Shown in pieces: positions 26,181 through 35,291 of a stretch of DNA of 64,000 nt (its first letter is position 1; every line of letters begins with the position of its first letter). The stretch is from Luteibacter sp. (GTDB lineage Bacteria; Pseudomonadota; Gammaproteobacteria; Xanthomonadales; Rhodanobacteraceae). The notes under the pieces were generated by a model. It was not told where the DNA came from and made no database searches. It saw only the letters and a list, made by a program, of their open reading frames with translations. The DNA is taken from NCBI RefSeq assembly GCF_009912395.1, contig NZ_WNDO01000008.1, positions 1-64,000 on the forward strand. The letters are read 5' to 3'. A program made the translations under genes and the position numbers.

Positions 26181-27729
26181 CGTCGATGGACAGGTCGGTA
26201 CGCCAGCGCAGGATGCGCGGAAAGCGCAGGGCCACGCCGGACTTGTGCCGGCCGGAGAGCTGGATGGCCTCGAAGGCCAGTTCGAAAACGTGGGTGGGCG
26301 TGACCGAGCGCACGGGTCCGAAGCGCTCGACGGTGTTCGCGCGGATCCAGCGATCCAGCGTCGCTATCTCGGCTTCGTCGAGGCCCGAATAGGCTTTGGC
26401 GACGGGAACCAGTCGCCCGTCGTCCCAGGCGCCAAAGGTGTAGTCGGTGAACAGGCCGGAGCGACGCCCATGCCCCGGTTGGGCATAAAGCAGCACGCAA
26501 TCGACGGTATAGGGGTCGATCTTCCACTTCCACCAGTCGCCGCGCTTGCGCCCCACCCGGTAGGGCGCATCCAGGCGCTTGAGCATCAGGCCTTCGGTCT
26601 GGCGTGCACGCGATTCCGTGCGGATCGCTTCGAGGTCGGCCCAGTCGGTGGCGGGTAGGATCTCGGAGAGGCCCAAGGTGGCGTCGGCGCCTTCCAGCAT
26701 CACCTCCAGTCGGGCACGCCGCTGGTATAGCGGCTGCTGGCGAAGATCCTCGCCGTTTTCCTTCAGCAGGTCGTAGGCCACGAAGCGCACGGGAACCTCC
26801 GAGACGAGGCGAGCACTCGGGGTGCGCTTGTTGATGCGTTTTTGCAATGCCGTGAACGGCAATGGCGTCGCGGAGTCGGCCATCCAGGCCATCACTTCGC
26901 CATCCAAAGCGCAGCCGTCCGGCAGTGCCATGGCGGCCTGTTCGATTTCGGGAAAACGTCCTTCGAGTAGTTCGTTGCCCCGCGACCACAGGAAGCAACC
27001 GCCATGCCCGCGGATCAGCTGCGCGCGAATGCCATCCCACTTCCATTCGGCCTGCCAGGCGCCCGGTTCACCCAGTTCGGAGACATCGCGTTCCAGCGGT
27101 GAGGCGAGGAAGAACGGGTAGGGGCGTTCGCTGTCCTCGTCGACTCCTTCGGGGGCCGTGAGTGCTTCGAAGCCTTGCACGCTGGGCGCCCATTCGCCGC
27201 CGAGGCGGTGGGCCACGAGGTCGGCGGGAAGCGCATAGGCCTCGGCCACCGCCTGGATCACCAGGCGTTGCGAGACGCCTACGCGAAGCGAGCCCGTGAG
27301 CAGCTTGTTCACGAGGAAAAGCTCGTCCTTCGCCAGGTGGTCCCACCATTGGCGAAGGCGTGCGACACGCTCCGGCGACGCCAGCGCGCGCAGGGAAGGC
27401 AGGTGTGTCTCCATCCAGTCGCGCAACGGTGCGTTCTCGTCCGCATCGTCGCGATCGGGCAGCATGAGGGCGATCGTCTCGGCGAGATCACCCACCTGGG
27501 CATAGCAGTCGTCGATGAGCCACGCGGCGAAACCGGTTTCCTCGGCGAGCGCGGTGCGCATCTCGGTGGATGTCGCGGTGCGCTTGAGTTTCCCGCCACC
27601 AAGGATGTAGACGCTCCATGCCGCGTCGGCGGCTGAGGCATCCAGCAGGTAAGCGGCCATCGCGTCGCGCTTGGCGAGCGTCGAGGTCGTACGGTCCAAC
27701 TGGACGAAGAGCTGGGCGAAGCGCCGCAT
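26137..27729 (-). CDS. ATP-dependent DNA ligase (ligase-associated DNA damage response)
   Basis: This 530-residue enzyme has the lysine of motif I in EWKWDG (K230, the nucleotidyl acceptor). Conserved downstream blocks (LDGEVMAW; EGLMLKRLDAPY; WWKWKID) form the adenylation and OB-fold domains. An N-terminal DNA-binding domain occupies about residues 1-200. It seals nicks using ATP in a two-step nucleotidyl transfer, apart from the cell's NAD-dependent LigA. The family is linked to DNA damage repair by its constant neighbours, here all present. The stop shares two bases with the helicase start region and the ATG at 27729 overlaps the exonuclease stop. Confidence 0.9.
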   Translation of the reverse strand: MRRFAQLFVQLDRTTSTLAKRDAMAAYLLDASAADAAWSVYILGGGKLKRTATSTEMRTALAEETGFAAWLIDDCYAQVGDLAETIALMLPDRDDADENAPLRDWMETHLPSLRALASPERVARLRQWWDHLAKDELFLVNKLLTGSLRVGVSQRLVIQAVAEAYALPADLVAHRLGGEWAPSVQGFEALTAPEGVDEDSERPYPFFLASPLERDVSELGEPGAWQAEWKWDGIRAQLIRGHGGCFLWSRGNELLEGRFPEIEQAAMALPDGCALDGEVMAWMADSATPLPFTALQKRINKRTPSARLVSEVPVRFVAYDLLKENGEDLRQQPLYQRRARLEVMLEGADATLGLSEILPATDWADLEAIRTESRARQTEGLMLKRLDAPYRVGRKRGDWWKWKIDPYTVDCVLLYAQPGHGRRSGLFTDYTFGAWDDGRLVPVAKAYSGLDEAEIATLDRWIRANTVERFGPVRSVTPTHVFELAFEAIQLSGRHKSGVALRFPRILRWRTDLSIDDAEHLTDLRQLATG

Positions 27730-28751
27730 CAGTCGCCCTCCTCGGACATCCGAGGGCGCGGCGCCGCATCGCCCAGCGACGACAGGGGGCGTGCATCGTG
27801 TCCCGCTTCGCGCAGATAGCGGATCAGGGCTTCGCCGTCGCCATGGGTGACGTAGATTCGGCTGGCGCCGCTATCCTGCGCGCTGCGCACGAGCCCGTTC
27901 CAGTCGGCATGGTCGGAGACGACGAAGCCGCGATCGTAACCACGACGGCGACGCGCGCCACGAACCTGCATCCAGCCGGAGGCGAACCCCATGGAGGCCT
28001 GCGCGAAGCGCTTCATCCACGGCGAGCCAGCGGCGGAGGGCGGGGCGAGGATCAGCTCACCGGCGAAGTCGCGCCCGCGCGGCGACTCGCCGACGGACAC
28101 GGTGGGCACCATCGCGATGCCAGCCTGTCGATACACCTCGACCAGACGGAGCATGGCGCCATGCAAATGGACCGTGCGATCCGTGCGCAACGCAAGTTCG
28201 GCGAGCAGGCGCTGGGCCTTGCCGAGGGCGTAGCAGAACAGCACCGCCGGTACCTGGCGCGCGGCGCATTCGTCCCACCAGACGAGCAGGTCCGTGATGA
28301 CCCGGTCCATGGGTGGCCAGCGATAGATGGGCAGGCCGAAGGTGGATTCGGTCACGAAGATATCGCAGGGCACCGGCGTGAACCGCGCGCAGGTGGGATC
28401 CAGGTCGCGCTTGTAGTCGCCGGAAACCACCGCGACCTTGCCCGGTATCTCGATGCGGATCTGTGCGGAGCCGAGCACATGGCCGGCCGGATGCAGGGAG
28501 ACGGTGGTGTCGCCCACCTGGAATGGCTCGCCGTAGGCATGCTCGACGAGGTTCGCATCCGCCCCCAAGCGTTCACGGAACAGCGGGCGCCCGGCTTCGC
28601 TGACGTGGTAGAGCGCGCTGCCAGCGCGGGCGTGGTCGCCATGCGCGTGGGTGAGCACGGCCCGCGCCACGGGCCACATGGGGTCGATGAAGAAGTCTCC
28701 GGCCGGACAATAAAGTCCTTCCTGGCGGGGCTGGAGAAGATCGGTATCCAT
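27729..28751 (-). CDS. Ligase-associated DNA damage response exonuclease (metallo-beta-lactamase fold)
   Basis: This 340-residue protein has the metallo-beta-lactamase core motif HAHGDH (H35-x-H37-x-D39-H40) and, downstream, the DNA-processing beta-CASP style segments (VTESTFG; HPAGHVLGSAQIRI). The SNM1/Artemis-like relatives trim or digest DNA ends, and in this cluster the protein is the presumed exonuclease partner. Its ATG at 28751 is the first gene of the four-gene operon. A 71-bp spacer separates it from the two-component regulator gene on the same strand. Confidence 0.88.
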   Translation of the reverse strand: MDTDLLQPRQEGLYCPAGDFFIDPMWPVARAVLTHAHGDHARAGSALYHVSEAGRPLFRERLGADANLVEHAYGEPFQVGDTTVSLHPAGHVLGSAQIRIEIPGKVAVVSGDYKRDLDPTCARFTPVPCDIFVTESTFGLPIYRWPPMDRVITDLLVWWDECAARQVPAVLFCYALGKAQRLLAELALRTDRTVHLHGAMLRLVEVYRQAGIAMVPTVSVGESPRGRDFAGELILAPPSAAGSPWMKRFAQASMGFASGWMQVRGARRRRGYDRGFVVSDHADWNGLVRSAQDSGASRIYVTHGDGEALIRYLREAGHDARPLSSLGDAAPRPRMSEEGD

Positions 28752-28822
28752 GAATCGAGGCTAGGGCCGCCCCTGTCAACGCCACGCCAAGGGATCGCCA
28801 TCGCGGCGAGGGCGCATCCGTG

Positions 28823-29497
28823 CTAGATGACCAGCTTGTATCCGACCCCGTAGACCGACTCGATGATGTCGTCGGTGGCCGCCACCTGTTCGAACTTGCG
28901 GCGGAGTTTCTTGATGTGCGTGTCCACCGTGCGGTCGCTGACGATGCGGTGGTCGTTGTAGAGCTGGTCGAGGAGGCGATCGCGCGAGAGGACGCGCCCG
29001 GGCTTGTCGGCGAGCGTCTTCAGCAACCGGAATTCCACGGCGGTCAGTTCGAGGTCGACGCCGTGGTAGCTCGCGCTGTAGCCATCGGCGTCGATGACCA
29101 AGGCGGAGGACGGGTCTTCGGTGGCGCCTCGCGTTCGTTTCAATACCGTCCTGACCCGGGCGATCATCTCGCGAAGGCTGAAAGGCTTGCAGATGTAGTC
29201 GTCGGCGCCGAGGTCGAGGCCAAGCAGGCGGTCGATCTCTTCCACGCGTGCCGTCACCATGATGATGGGCACCTCGCTGTTGGTACGGATGTCCTTGCAG
29301 ACCGCCATGCCGTCGCGACCGGGCAGCATGATGTCCAGGAGGATCAGGTCGGGTTGGCGCTGGCGCAGTGCATCGTCCACGGCAAGGCCGTCGCTGATCC
29401 AGCGCGTGCGATAGTCGCTGGCGTGCAGGTAATCCAGCATGAGCCCGGCGAGTTTTGGTTCGTCTTCTACGACCATCACTTCGGGAGCGGCCTTCAT
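28823..29497 (-). CDS. OmpR-family response regulator (BaeR-like)
   Basis: The real start is the ATG at 29497, which overlaps the kinase stop as ATGA. The open frame upstream is only a shadow within the kinase gene. The 224-residue protein has a receiver domain with D55 as phospho-acceptor (LILLDIMLPG), K104 (YICKPF) and a C-terminal winged helix (about 130-222) with the segment RTVDTHIKKLRRKFE. Closest type by sequence style is BaeR, an envelope-stress regulator that controls RND pumps. The divergent RND operon starting at 31032 is a likely target. Confidence 0.88.
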   Translation of the reverse strand: MKAAPEVMVVEDEPKLAGLMLDYLHASDYRTRWISDGLAVDDALRQRQPDLILLDIMLPGRDGMAVCKDIRTNSEVPIIMVTARVEEIDRLLGLDLGADDYICKPFSLREMIARVRTVLKRTRGATEDPSSALVIDADGYSASYHGVDLELTAVEFRLLKTLADKPGRVLSRDRLLDQLYNDHRIVSDRTVDTHIKKLRRKFEQVAATDDIIESVYGVGYKLVI

Positions 29498-30876
29498 GGT
29501 GTCGTGACCATGAGCGGAAGGAACATCCTGATCCAGAGTCCGCCCTGCGGGGCGTTGCTGGCCGTGATGTGTCCTCCGTGCGCTTCGACGATGCTGCGAC
29601 AGACAGGCAATCCGAGACCGGAGCCGCCCGTGGCGCGATTGCGCGAGCCTTCCACGCGATAGAAGCGTTCGAACAGCCGGGGCAGGGCGTCGTCGGGCAC
29701 GCCCGATCCGCTGTCCTGAATGTCCAGCACGGCATCGTCGCCGACGATGTGCAGTCGAAGTACGATCGACTGCCCGGGGTCGACGTAGCGCACGGTGTTT
29801 TCCAGGAGATTCTGGAGCACCTGCTGGATGCGATCCTCGTCGGCATGGACGTGCACGCTGGAGAACAGCCCCGTCGCGCTGACGGCGACCTCCGCGCTGG
29901 CGAACCTCGCCTGGTACAGCCCGAGCGCGTGACGGATGCTTGCCGCGAAGTCGACGTCGTCCCACTGGTAGCGCAGGGTGTCCAGCTCGCTGAGTGAGAG
30001 CGTGTGCAGGTCGTCCACGAGCTTGTTCAGTCGCCGTACTTCGACCTGCAGCGAGGCCACCGCGCAGGCGTCGATGGGGCGGACGCCGTCGTTCACTGCC
30101 TCGATCTCGCCTTGCATGATGGCCAGCGGCGTCCGCAATTCGTGCGACACGTCGGCGACGAAATGCCGGCGTGTGCGTTCGTTGTCCGCCAGGGTCGCGG
30201 CGAGCTGGTTGAAGTCTGTCTCGAGCTGGCCGATGTCTCCACCGGAGACGACGGGCACACGTGCGACATAGTCGCCGCGAGCCAGGCGATGGGTCGCACC
30301 GGCCAGGCGGCGAAGCGGCGCGGCGAGGGCGCGGGCGAGCCACAAGGCGATGGCGGCGGCCAGCAGGGAGGTGACGCCCGCGATGATCCAGCTTGTCTGG
30401 GTCCGTTTTTCCTGGAAGCGAATGTCGCCCACACGCACGAGGTCGCGCATGCAGACCATCGTGAGCCATCCTGCGAGTTGACCGTTGACCGTGATCGGGC
30501 GACGCAACGACCTGTCGGTAGGCTCGGAATTGCCGACCACGTAGTTGTCGCGCGCATCGATCAGGGCGAAACGCATGTTGGTGGCGGCGGGATCGGAATC
30601 ATTCTCCGCACCCGCAGGCACCGAGTCCTGGGTCGAGTGCAGGATCCGCAACCAGGCCGTCCAGTTCTTCGCAAGGAAATTCCAGCCGTGGTGCGCCTGG
30701 TACTCGGCGGCGAGTGTGGGAACCGCGCGCTCCGCGCGCTGCATTTCCTGTTCGTCGAGGTAGCGGATGAAGTCGCGGTCGAAACTGACGCGCGTGGCCA
30801 TGGCCGTGGCGATGACGACAGCCATGTTCACGGCGAGTACGGCGCAGAAAAGCTTGGCAGTCAGACCGAAGCGCAT
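29494..30876 (-). CDS. Sensor histidine kinase (BaeS-like)
   Basis: The start at 30876 (MRFGLTAKLF) has AAGGGG nearby, unlike the longer frame. The 460-residue kinase has a first membrane helix (about 7-27), a periplasmic sensing region of about 120 residues, a second helix (about 160-180), HAMP, a HisKA domain with the phospho-histidine in FVADVSHELRTPLA, and HATPase blocks (LLENTVRY; DSGSGVP; GGSGLGL). It is coupled by a 4-base overlap to its response regulator and divergent from RND pump 2 across a 155-bp region. It likely senses envelope damage or drugs and controls the pump. Confidence 0.88.
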   Translation of the reverse strand: MRFGLTAKLFCAVLAVNMAVVIATAMATRVSFDRDFIRYLDEQEMQRAERAVPTLAAEYQAHHGWNFLAKNWTAWLRILHSTQDSVPAGAENDSDPAATNMRFALIDARDNYVVGNSEPTDRSLRRPITVNGQLAGWLTMVCMRDLVRVGDIRFQEKRTQTSWIIAGVTSLLAAAIALWLARALAAPLRRLAGATHRLARGDYVARVPVVSGGDIGQLETDFNQLAATLADNERTRRHFVADVSHELRTPLAIMQGEIEAVNDGVRPIDACAVASLQVEVRRLNKLVDDLHTLSLSELDTLRYQWDDVDFAASIRHALGLYQARFASAEVAVSATGLFSSVHVHADEDRIQQVLQNLLENTVRYVDPGQSIVLRLHIVGDDAVLDIQDSGSGVPDDALPRLFERFYRVEGSRNRATGGSGLGLPVCRSIVEAHGGHITASNAPQGGLWIRMFLPLMVTTP

Positions 30877-31031
30877 GGCGGGCCCCTTGGAGGTAGGCGG
30901 ATCATAACGCCGCCGATTCCCCGAAAGCGCTGCCTTGGGCACGCCGGGTCGATTGTTCTCATTTGCTCCACATTGCCCTTCCAGACTCGCTCCCGCCGGG
31001 GTCGCCCGGCGTGTCCCCCGATGCTGGTCCC

Positions 31032-32165
31032 ATGCCTATGTCCCTTCTGGTCCGAACGTTTTTGGCTTTCCTTGCTGGAAGTCTCGTTTCCTGCGGTTCA
31101 ACGATGCATGAGACGGCATCGCTACCACCGACCGTGGGGGTGGTGACGCTCGCCGTGCGCCCGTACCGGCACAGCGTCGATCTACCCGGCCGTACGGCCG
31201 CCTTTCTGGTGGCACCGGTGGTGCCGCAGGTCACCGGCGTCGTCCAGGAGCGACGATTCACCGAGGGGGCCCAGATCAAGGCTGGCGATGTCCTCTACCA
31301 GATCGATCCCGCCCCGTACCGGGCGGCGCTGGAGAGTGCCCAGGGGGCCTTGGCCAAGGCGAGCGCCGCGGTCCTGTCGGCGCGTCCGCTGGCGAGACGG
31401 GATGCCGAACTGGCCCGGATCGACGCGGTCAGCCAGGAGGAACTGGAGGCGGCGCAGGCGACGCTCCGACAGGACGAAGCCGCCGTACTGGCTGCCCGCG
31501 CCGATGTCGACACCGCCCGTATCCGCCTGGGATATACGCAGGTGAAGGCGCCCATTTCCGGGACTGCCGGGCTATCCGCCTTCACCGTGGGGGCGCTGGT
31601 CACCGAGAACCAGGCGAACGCCCTGGTCACGCTCTACGCGTACGACCCCATCTACGTGGACGTGACGCAATCGAGCGCGGACGTGCTGGCACTGCGTGCG
31701 CAACTGGCCGCCGGCACGCTTCGGACCGACTCCGAGGGGGGCGCGCGGATACGTCTCACCCTGGAGGATGGCCGTGCCTATCCGCACGAGGGGCGCCTGG
31801 CATTTTCCGGCATCGATGTGAATCCGGGAACGGGCGCCATCACGCTGCGGGCGGTCGTTCCCAATCCGGAGCGGCTGCTGATGCCCGGCATGTACGTGCA
31901 CGCGACGGTCGAGCAGGGGGTGAAACAGGAGGCGCTTCTGGTCCCGCAGCAAGCCATCACATACGACGCCGCGGGCAACGCCTCGGCCTGGGTGGTCGAT
32001 GCGGCCGATCGACCGCATCGGCAGACAGTGGTTCTTGGTGACATGACCGACGGATCGTGGGTTGTGGAGCGGGGCCTGAAGGCGGGCGACCGCGTGGTTG
32101 TCGAGGGAAGCCAGAACATCGTCGACGGCGACCGTGTGACGCCGCACGTAGCGAAGCAGGCATAG
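31032..32165 (+). CDS. RND efflux pump 2, periplasmic adaptor lipoprotein (MFP)
   Basis: The start at 31032 (MPMSLLV...) yields a 377-residue lipoprotein: hydrophobic helix, then LVSCGS lipobox, so the mature adaptor is lipid-anchored to the inner membrane, unlike the membrane-helix adaptor of pump 1. The usual barrel-sandwich and hairpin follow (VPQVTGVVQERRF; VSQEELEAAQATL), then the beta-barrel domain. It connects the permease encoded 3 bp downstream with the channel encoded after it. The three genes form a complete efflux operon, divergent from the BaeSR-like two-component genes. Confidence 0.9.
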   Translation: MPMSLLVRTFLAFLAGSLVSCGSTMHETASLPPTVGVVTLAVRPYRHSVDLPGRTAAFLVAPVVPQVTGVVQERRFTEGAQIKAGDVLYQIDPAPYRAALESAQGALAKASAAVLSARPLARRDAELARIDAVSQEELEAAQATLRQDEAAVLAARADVDTARIRLGYTQVKAPISGTAGLSAFTVGALVTENQANALVTLYAYDPIYVDVTQSSADVLALRAQLAAGTLRTDSEGGARIRLTLEDGRAYPHEGRLAFSGIDVNPGTGAITLRAVVPNPERLLMPGMYVHATVEQGVKQEALLVPQQAITYDAAGNASAWVVDAADRPHRQTVVLGDMTDGSWVVERGLKAGDRVVVEGSQNIVDGDRVTPHVAKQA

Positions 32166-32168
32166 ACG

Positions 32169-35100
32169 ATGCGCATCGCACGTTTCTTCATCGATCGGCC
32201 GATCATGGCCTGGGTGATGGCGCTCGTCATCGCGCTTGCCGGTGCACGTTCGATGGTGCACCTGCCCGTCGAACGCTATCCGATGATCGCGCCACCGACG
32301 GTGAATATCGAGGCGGACTATCCGGGTGCGTCGGCGGAAACGCTGGAAAGCAGCGTCGTCCAGGTCATCGAACAGCAAATGAGCGGTATCGACCACCTGC
32401 GATACATGTCCTCCGCCAGCACGGCGAGCACGGCCACTGTGACGCTGACGTTTGCGGCCGGAACCGATCCCGACATCGCCCAGGTACAGGTGCAGGACAA
32501 GCTGCAAGGCGCCGTGTCCCGGCTGCCTGCGAAAGTGCAGCAGCTTGGCCTCAGTGTCACCAAGTCGAGCAGTGCCCGCTTCCTGCTGATGGCACTGGTC
32601 TCGGAGGATGGCCGTTACGACAGGTCACAGATCGGCGATTTCATCAGCAGCACCCTGAGGGATCCCTTGTCGCGCCTGGATGGCGTGGGCTCCGTCGAGG
32701 AGTGGGGCGAGCCGTATGCCATGCACCTTTGGCTCGACCCCGGCAAGCTCCAGTCGTATGGGTTGATGCCTTCGGACGTGAGCAAGGCGGTCGAGGAGCA
32801 GAATGTCGATATCGCCGCGGGCGAACTGGGCGACTTGCCGGCCGTGTCAGGTCAGCGGATCGATGCGACGATCACCGCGCGTAGTCGCCTGAGCACGCCG
32901 GAGCAGTTTCGCCAGATCGTGCTGAAGTCCGGCATCGATGGATCGAGAGTGCGCCTGGGCGATGTGGCTCGCGTCGAGAAGGCCAGGGAAGGGTATGCAA
33001 TCGACCTGAGGTACAACGGTAAGCCCACCGCCGCCGTGGGCCTTTATCTGGCCAGTGGCGCGAACGCGTTGAAGGCGGCGCGCGAGGCCCATGCGTTCAT
33101 GGACAAGCGCTCGGCATCCTTTCCGAAGGGGCTGAAAGTCGTCTATCCGATGGACATGTCGCCGTTCATCGTCGCCTCCGTCGAAGAGGTGGCGATCACG
33201 CTGGGCGTGGCGATCGTGTTGGTCGTGCTGATCATCTACGTTTTCCTGCAGAACCTGCGTGCGACCCTGATTCCTGCCGTGGCTGTTCCCGTCGTGGTAG
33301 CCGGCACCTTCGTCGTGCTCGATATCTTCGGGTATTCGATCAATACCCTGACCTTGTTCGGGCTGGTGCTGGCGATCGGCCTGCTGGTCGACGACGCCAT
33401 CGTGGTGGTGGAGAACGTGGAGCGCGTCATGCGCGCCGAAGGCCTGTCGCCCATCGAGGCCACGCGCCGGTCCATGGACGAGATCGGGGGTGCATTGATC
33501 GGTATCGGTGCCGTGCTTTCGGCGGTGCTCGTGCCCATGGCCTTCTTCGATGGTTCTACCGGCGTGATCTATCGCCAGTTCTCGGTGACCGTCGTGTCTG
33601 CCATGGTGCTTTCGGTCATCGTCGCGCTCACGCTCACCCCGGCCTTGTGCGCCACCGTACTCAAGGCGGGGCACGTCGAGGCGCCGCATCGATGCTTCAT
33701 CGCCTTCGACCGTCACGTCGATGGCGTCATGCAGCGTTGCCGCCGGGGTATCCACGTTCTATTGCGTCGCCGTCGTGTCGCTACGGCGGTTTATGCGGTC
33801 GCCGTCCTGCTGGCCATTGGTTTGTTGGCGACTTTGCCCTCATCCTTTCTTCCGGTCGAAGACCAGGGCCTGATACAGATCTCGGCGACGCTCCCGACCG
33901 GGGCGACGCAGGAGCGCATCCAAAGAGTCATGCGACAGGTGCAGGACTACCTGTTGAAACAGCCGGAAGTGGCTTCCGTGCTAGCGGTCGCCGGGTACAG
34001 TTTCGGTGGCGCGGGGCAGAACGGAGGCATGTTTTTCGTACGTCTTAAGGATTGGCGCGATCGACCCGGCGCGATGAACAGCGCGCAGGCGATCATCGCC
34101 AGGGCGACGCGCGCCGTGGCCGATATCACGGACGCCACCATCAATATCGTCCAGCCCTCGTCGATGCCTGGCCTGGGCCGAAGGTCGGGCTTCGACATGC
34201 AGCTACTGGATCTGGGGAGTGTCGGCCACGCAGGGCTTGTCGAGGCGCGTGAGCGGTTGCTGGCGCTGGCGGCGAAGGATCCCTTGCTCAGCCAGGTACG
34301 TTACGACGGCCTGAGGGAATCGCCGCGGCTGGTGGTCGATATCGACGACCAGCGAGCCGGTGCGATGGGTATTGCGCCGGGGGATGTCAACGCGACACTG
34401 GAAAGCGCCATGGGCGGTGTCTACATCAACGACTTCATCGATCGCGGTCGCATCAAAAGAGTAGTCATGCAAGCCGACGCACCCTTTCGCATGACGCCCG
34501 ACAACATAGGCCAGTGGTACGTGCGCAATGAAAAAGGGGGTATGGTGCCGTTTTCCGCGTTCAGTCGTTCCCGATGGAGTTACGGTCCCACGGAGCTGGA
34601 TCGCTACGAGGGTTCGGCGACGTATGAAATTGTCGGCTCGCCCGCGCAAGGGGTGAGTTCCGGTACCGCCATGACGGAAATGGCGAAGCTCGTGTCTCGC
34701 CTGCCGCCGGGCGTGGGCTATGAATGGACGGGCGAGTCGTATCAACAGCGGCAGTCCGATCACCAGGCGCCATGGCTGTATGCCGCGTCGATCGGGTTTG
34801 TCTTTCTCTGCCTTGCAGCCCTTTACGAGAGCTGGGTCATTCCCTTCGCCGTGTTGCTGGTGGTGCCGTTCGGGTTGCTTGGCGCCGCGCTGGCTACCGC
34901 GTGGCGCGGGTTGAGCATGGACGTGTATTTTCAGGTCGGGCTGCTGACGACGATCGGCCTGTCGGCGAAGAACGCCATCCTCATCGTCGAGTTCGCTTCG
35001 CTGCGCGAAGGCATGGGCGATACGACGATCGATGCGGTCTTGCAAGCGGTCGCCATGCGCTTCCGGCCTATCGTCATGACCTCGCTCGCCTTCGTGCTGG

Positions 35101-35291
35101 GGGTCGCCCCCCTGGCGTTTGGTACCGGTGCGGGTGCGGCCGCCCGGCATTCGATCGGCACCGGCGTGGTGGGCGGCACGCTGATGGAGACGGCATTCGG
35201 CATCTTCTACGGCGCCTTCTTCTACGTGGTGATGCGCCGCTTCGGTCATACGCGGCACACGAAACAGGGGCTGGTCGGGGTGCCGTCATGA
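32169..35291 (+). CDS. RND efflux pump 2, inner-membrane permease (HAE1 family)
   Basis: This 1040-residue RND permease starts MRIARFFIDRPIMAW, the normal first helix. The proton-relay acidic pair is in GLLVDDAIVVVENVE (about 405-420), and twelve membrane helices with two large periplasmic loops are evident. It pumps toxic compounds by proton antiport in association with adaptor and channel. It begins 3 bp after the adaptor stop, and its own stop overlaps the next start (ATGA at 35288-35291). It is clearly diverged from the permease of pump 1, so the two pumps probably have different substrates. Confidence 0.92.
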   Translation: MRIARFFIDRPIMAWVMALVIALAGARSMVHLPVERYPMIAPPTVNIEADYPGASAETLESSVVQVIEQQMSGIDHLRYMSSASTASTATVTLTFAAGTDPDIAQVQVQDKLQGAVSRLPAKVQQLGLSVTKSSSARFLLMALVSEDGRYDRSQIGDFISSTLRDPLSRLDGVGSVEEWGEPYAMHLWLDPGKLQSYGLMPSDVSKAVEEQNVDIAAGELGDLPAVSGQRIDATITARSRLSTPEQFRQIVLKSGIDGSRVRLGDVARVEKAREGYAIDLRYNGKPTAAVGLYLASGANALKAAREAHAFMDKRSASFPKGLKVVYPMDMSPFIVASVEEVAITLGVAIVLVVLIIYVFLQNLRATLIPAVAVPVVVAGTFVVLDIFGYSINTLTLFGLVLAIGLLVDDAIVVVENVERVMRAEGLSPIEATRRSMDEIGGALIGIGAVLSAVLVPMAFFDGSTGVIYRQFSVTVVSAMVLSVIVALTLTPALCATVLKAGHVEAPHRCFIAFDRHVDGVMQRCRRGIHVLLRRRRVATAVYAVAVLLAIGLLATLPSSFLPVEDQGLIQISATLPTGATQERIQRVMRQVQDYLLKQPEVASVLAVAGYSFGGAGQNGGMFFVRLKDWRDRPGAMNSAQAIIARATRAVADITDATINIVQPSSMPGLGRRSGFDMQLLDLGSVGHAGLVEARERLLALAAKDPLLSQVRYDGLRESPRLVVDIDDQRAGAMGIAPGDVNATLESAMGGVYINDFIDRGRIKRVVMQADAPFRMTPDNIGQWYVRNEKGGMVPFSAFSRSRWSYGPTELDRYEGSATYEIVGSPAQGVSSGTAMTEMAKLVSRLPPGVGYEWTGESYQQRQSDHQAPWLYAASIGFVFLCLAALYESWVIPFAVLLVVPFGLLGAALATAWRGLSMDVYFQVGLLTTIGLSAKNAILIVEFASLREGMGDTTIDAVLQAVAMRFRPIVMTSLAFVLGVAPLAFGTGAGAAARHSIGTGVVGGTLMETAFGIFYGAFFYVVMRRFGHTRHTKQGLVGVPS

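Noticed and set aside
28823-30469. A 548-residue version of the response regulator
   Set aside because: The extra N-terminal part is an out-of-frame shadow of the kinase gene; the ATG at 29497 overlaps the kinase stop and begins a normal receiver domain.
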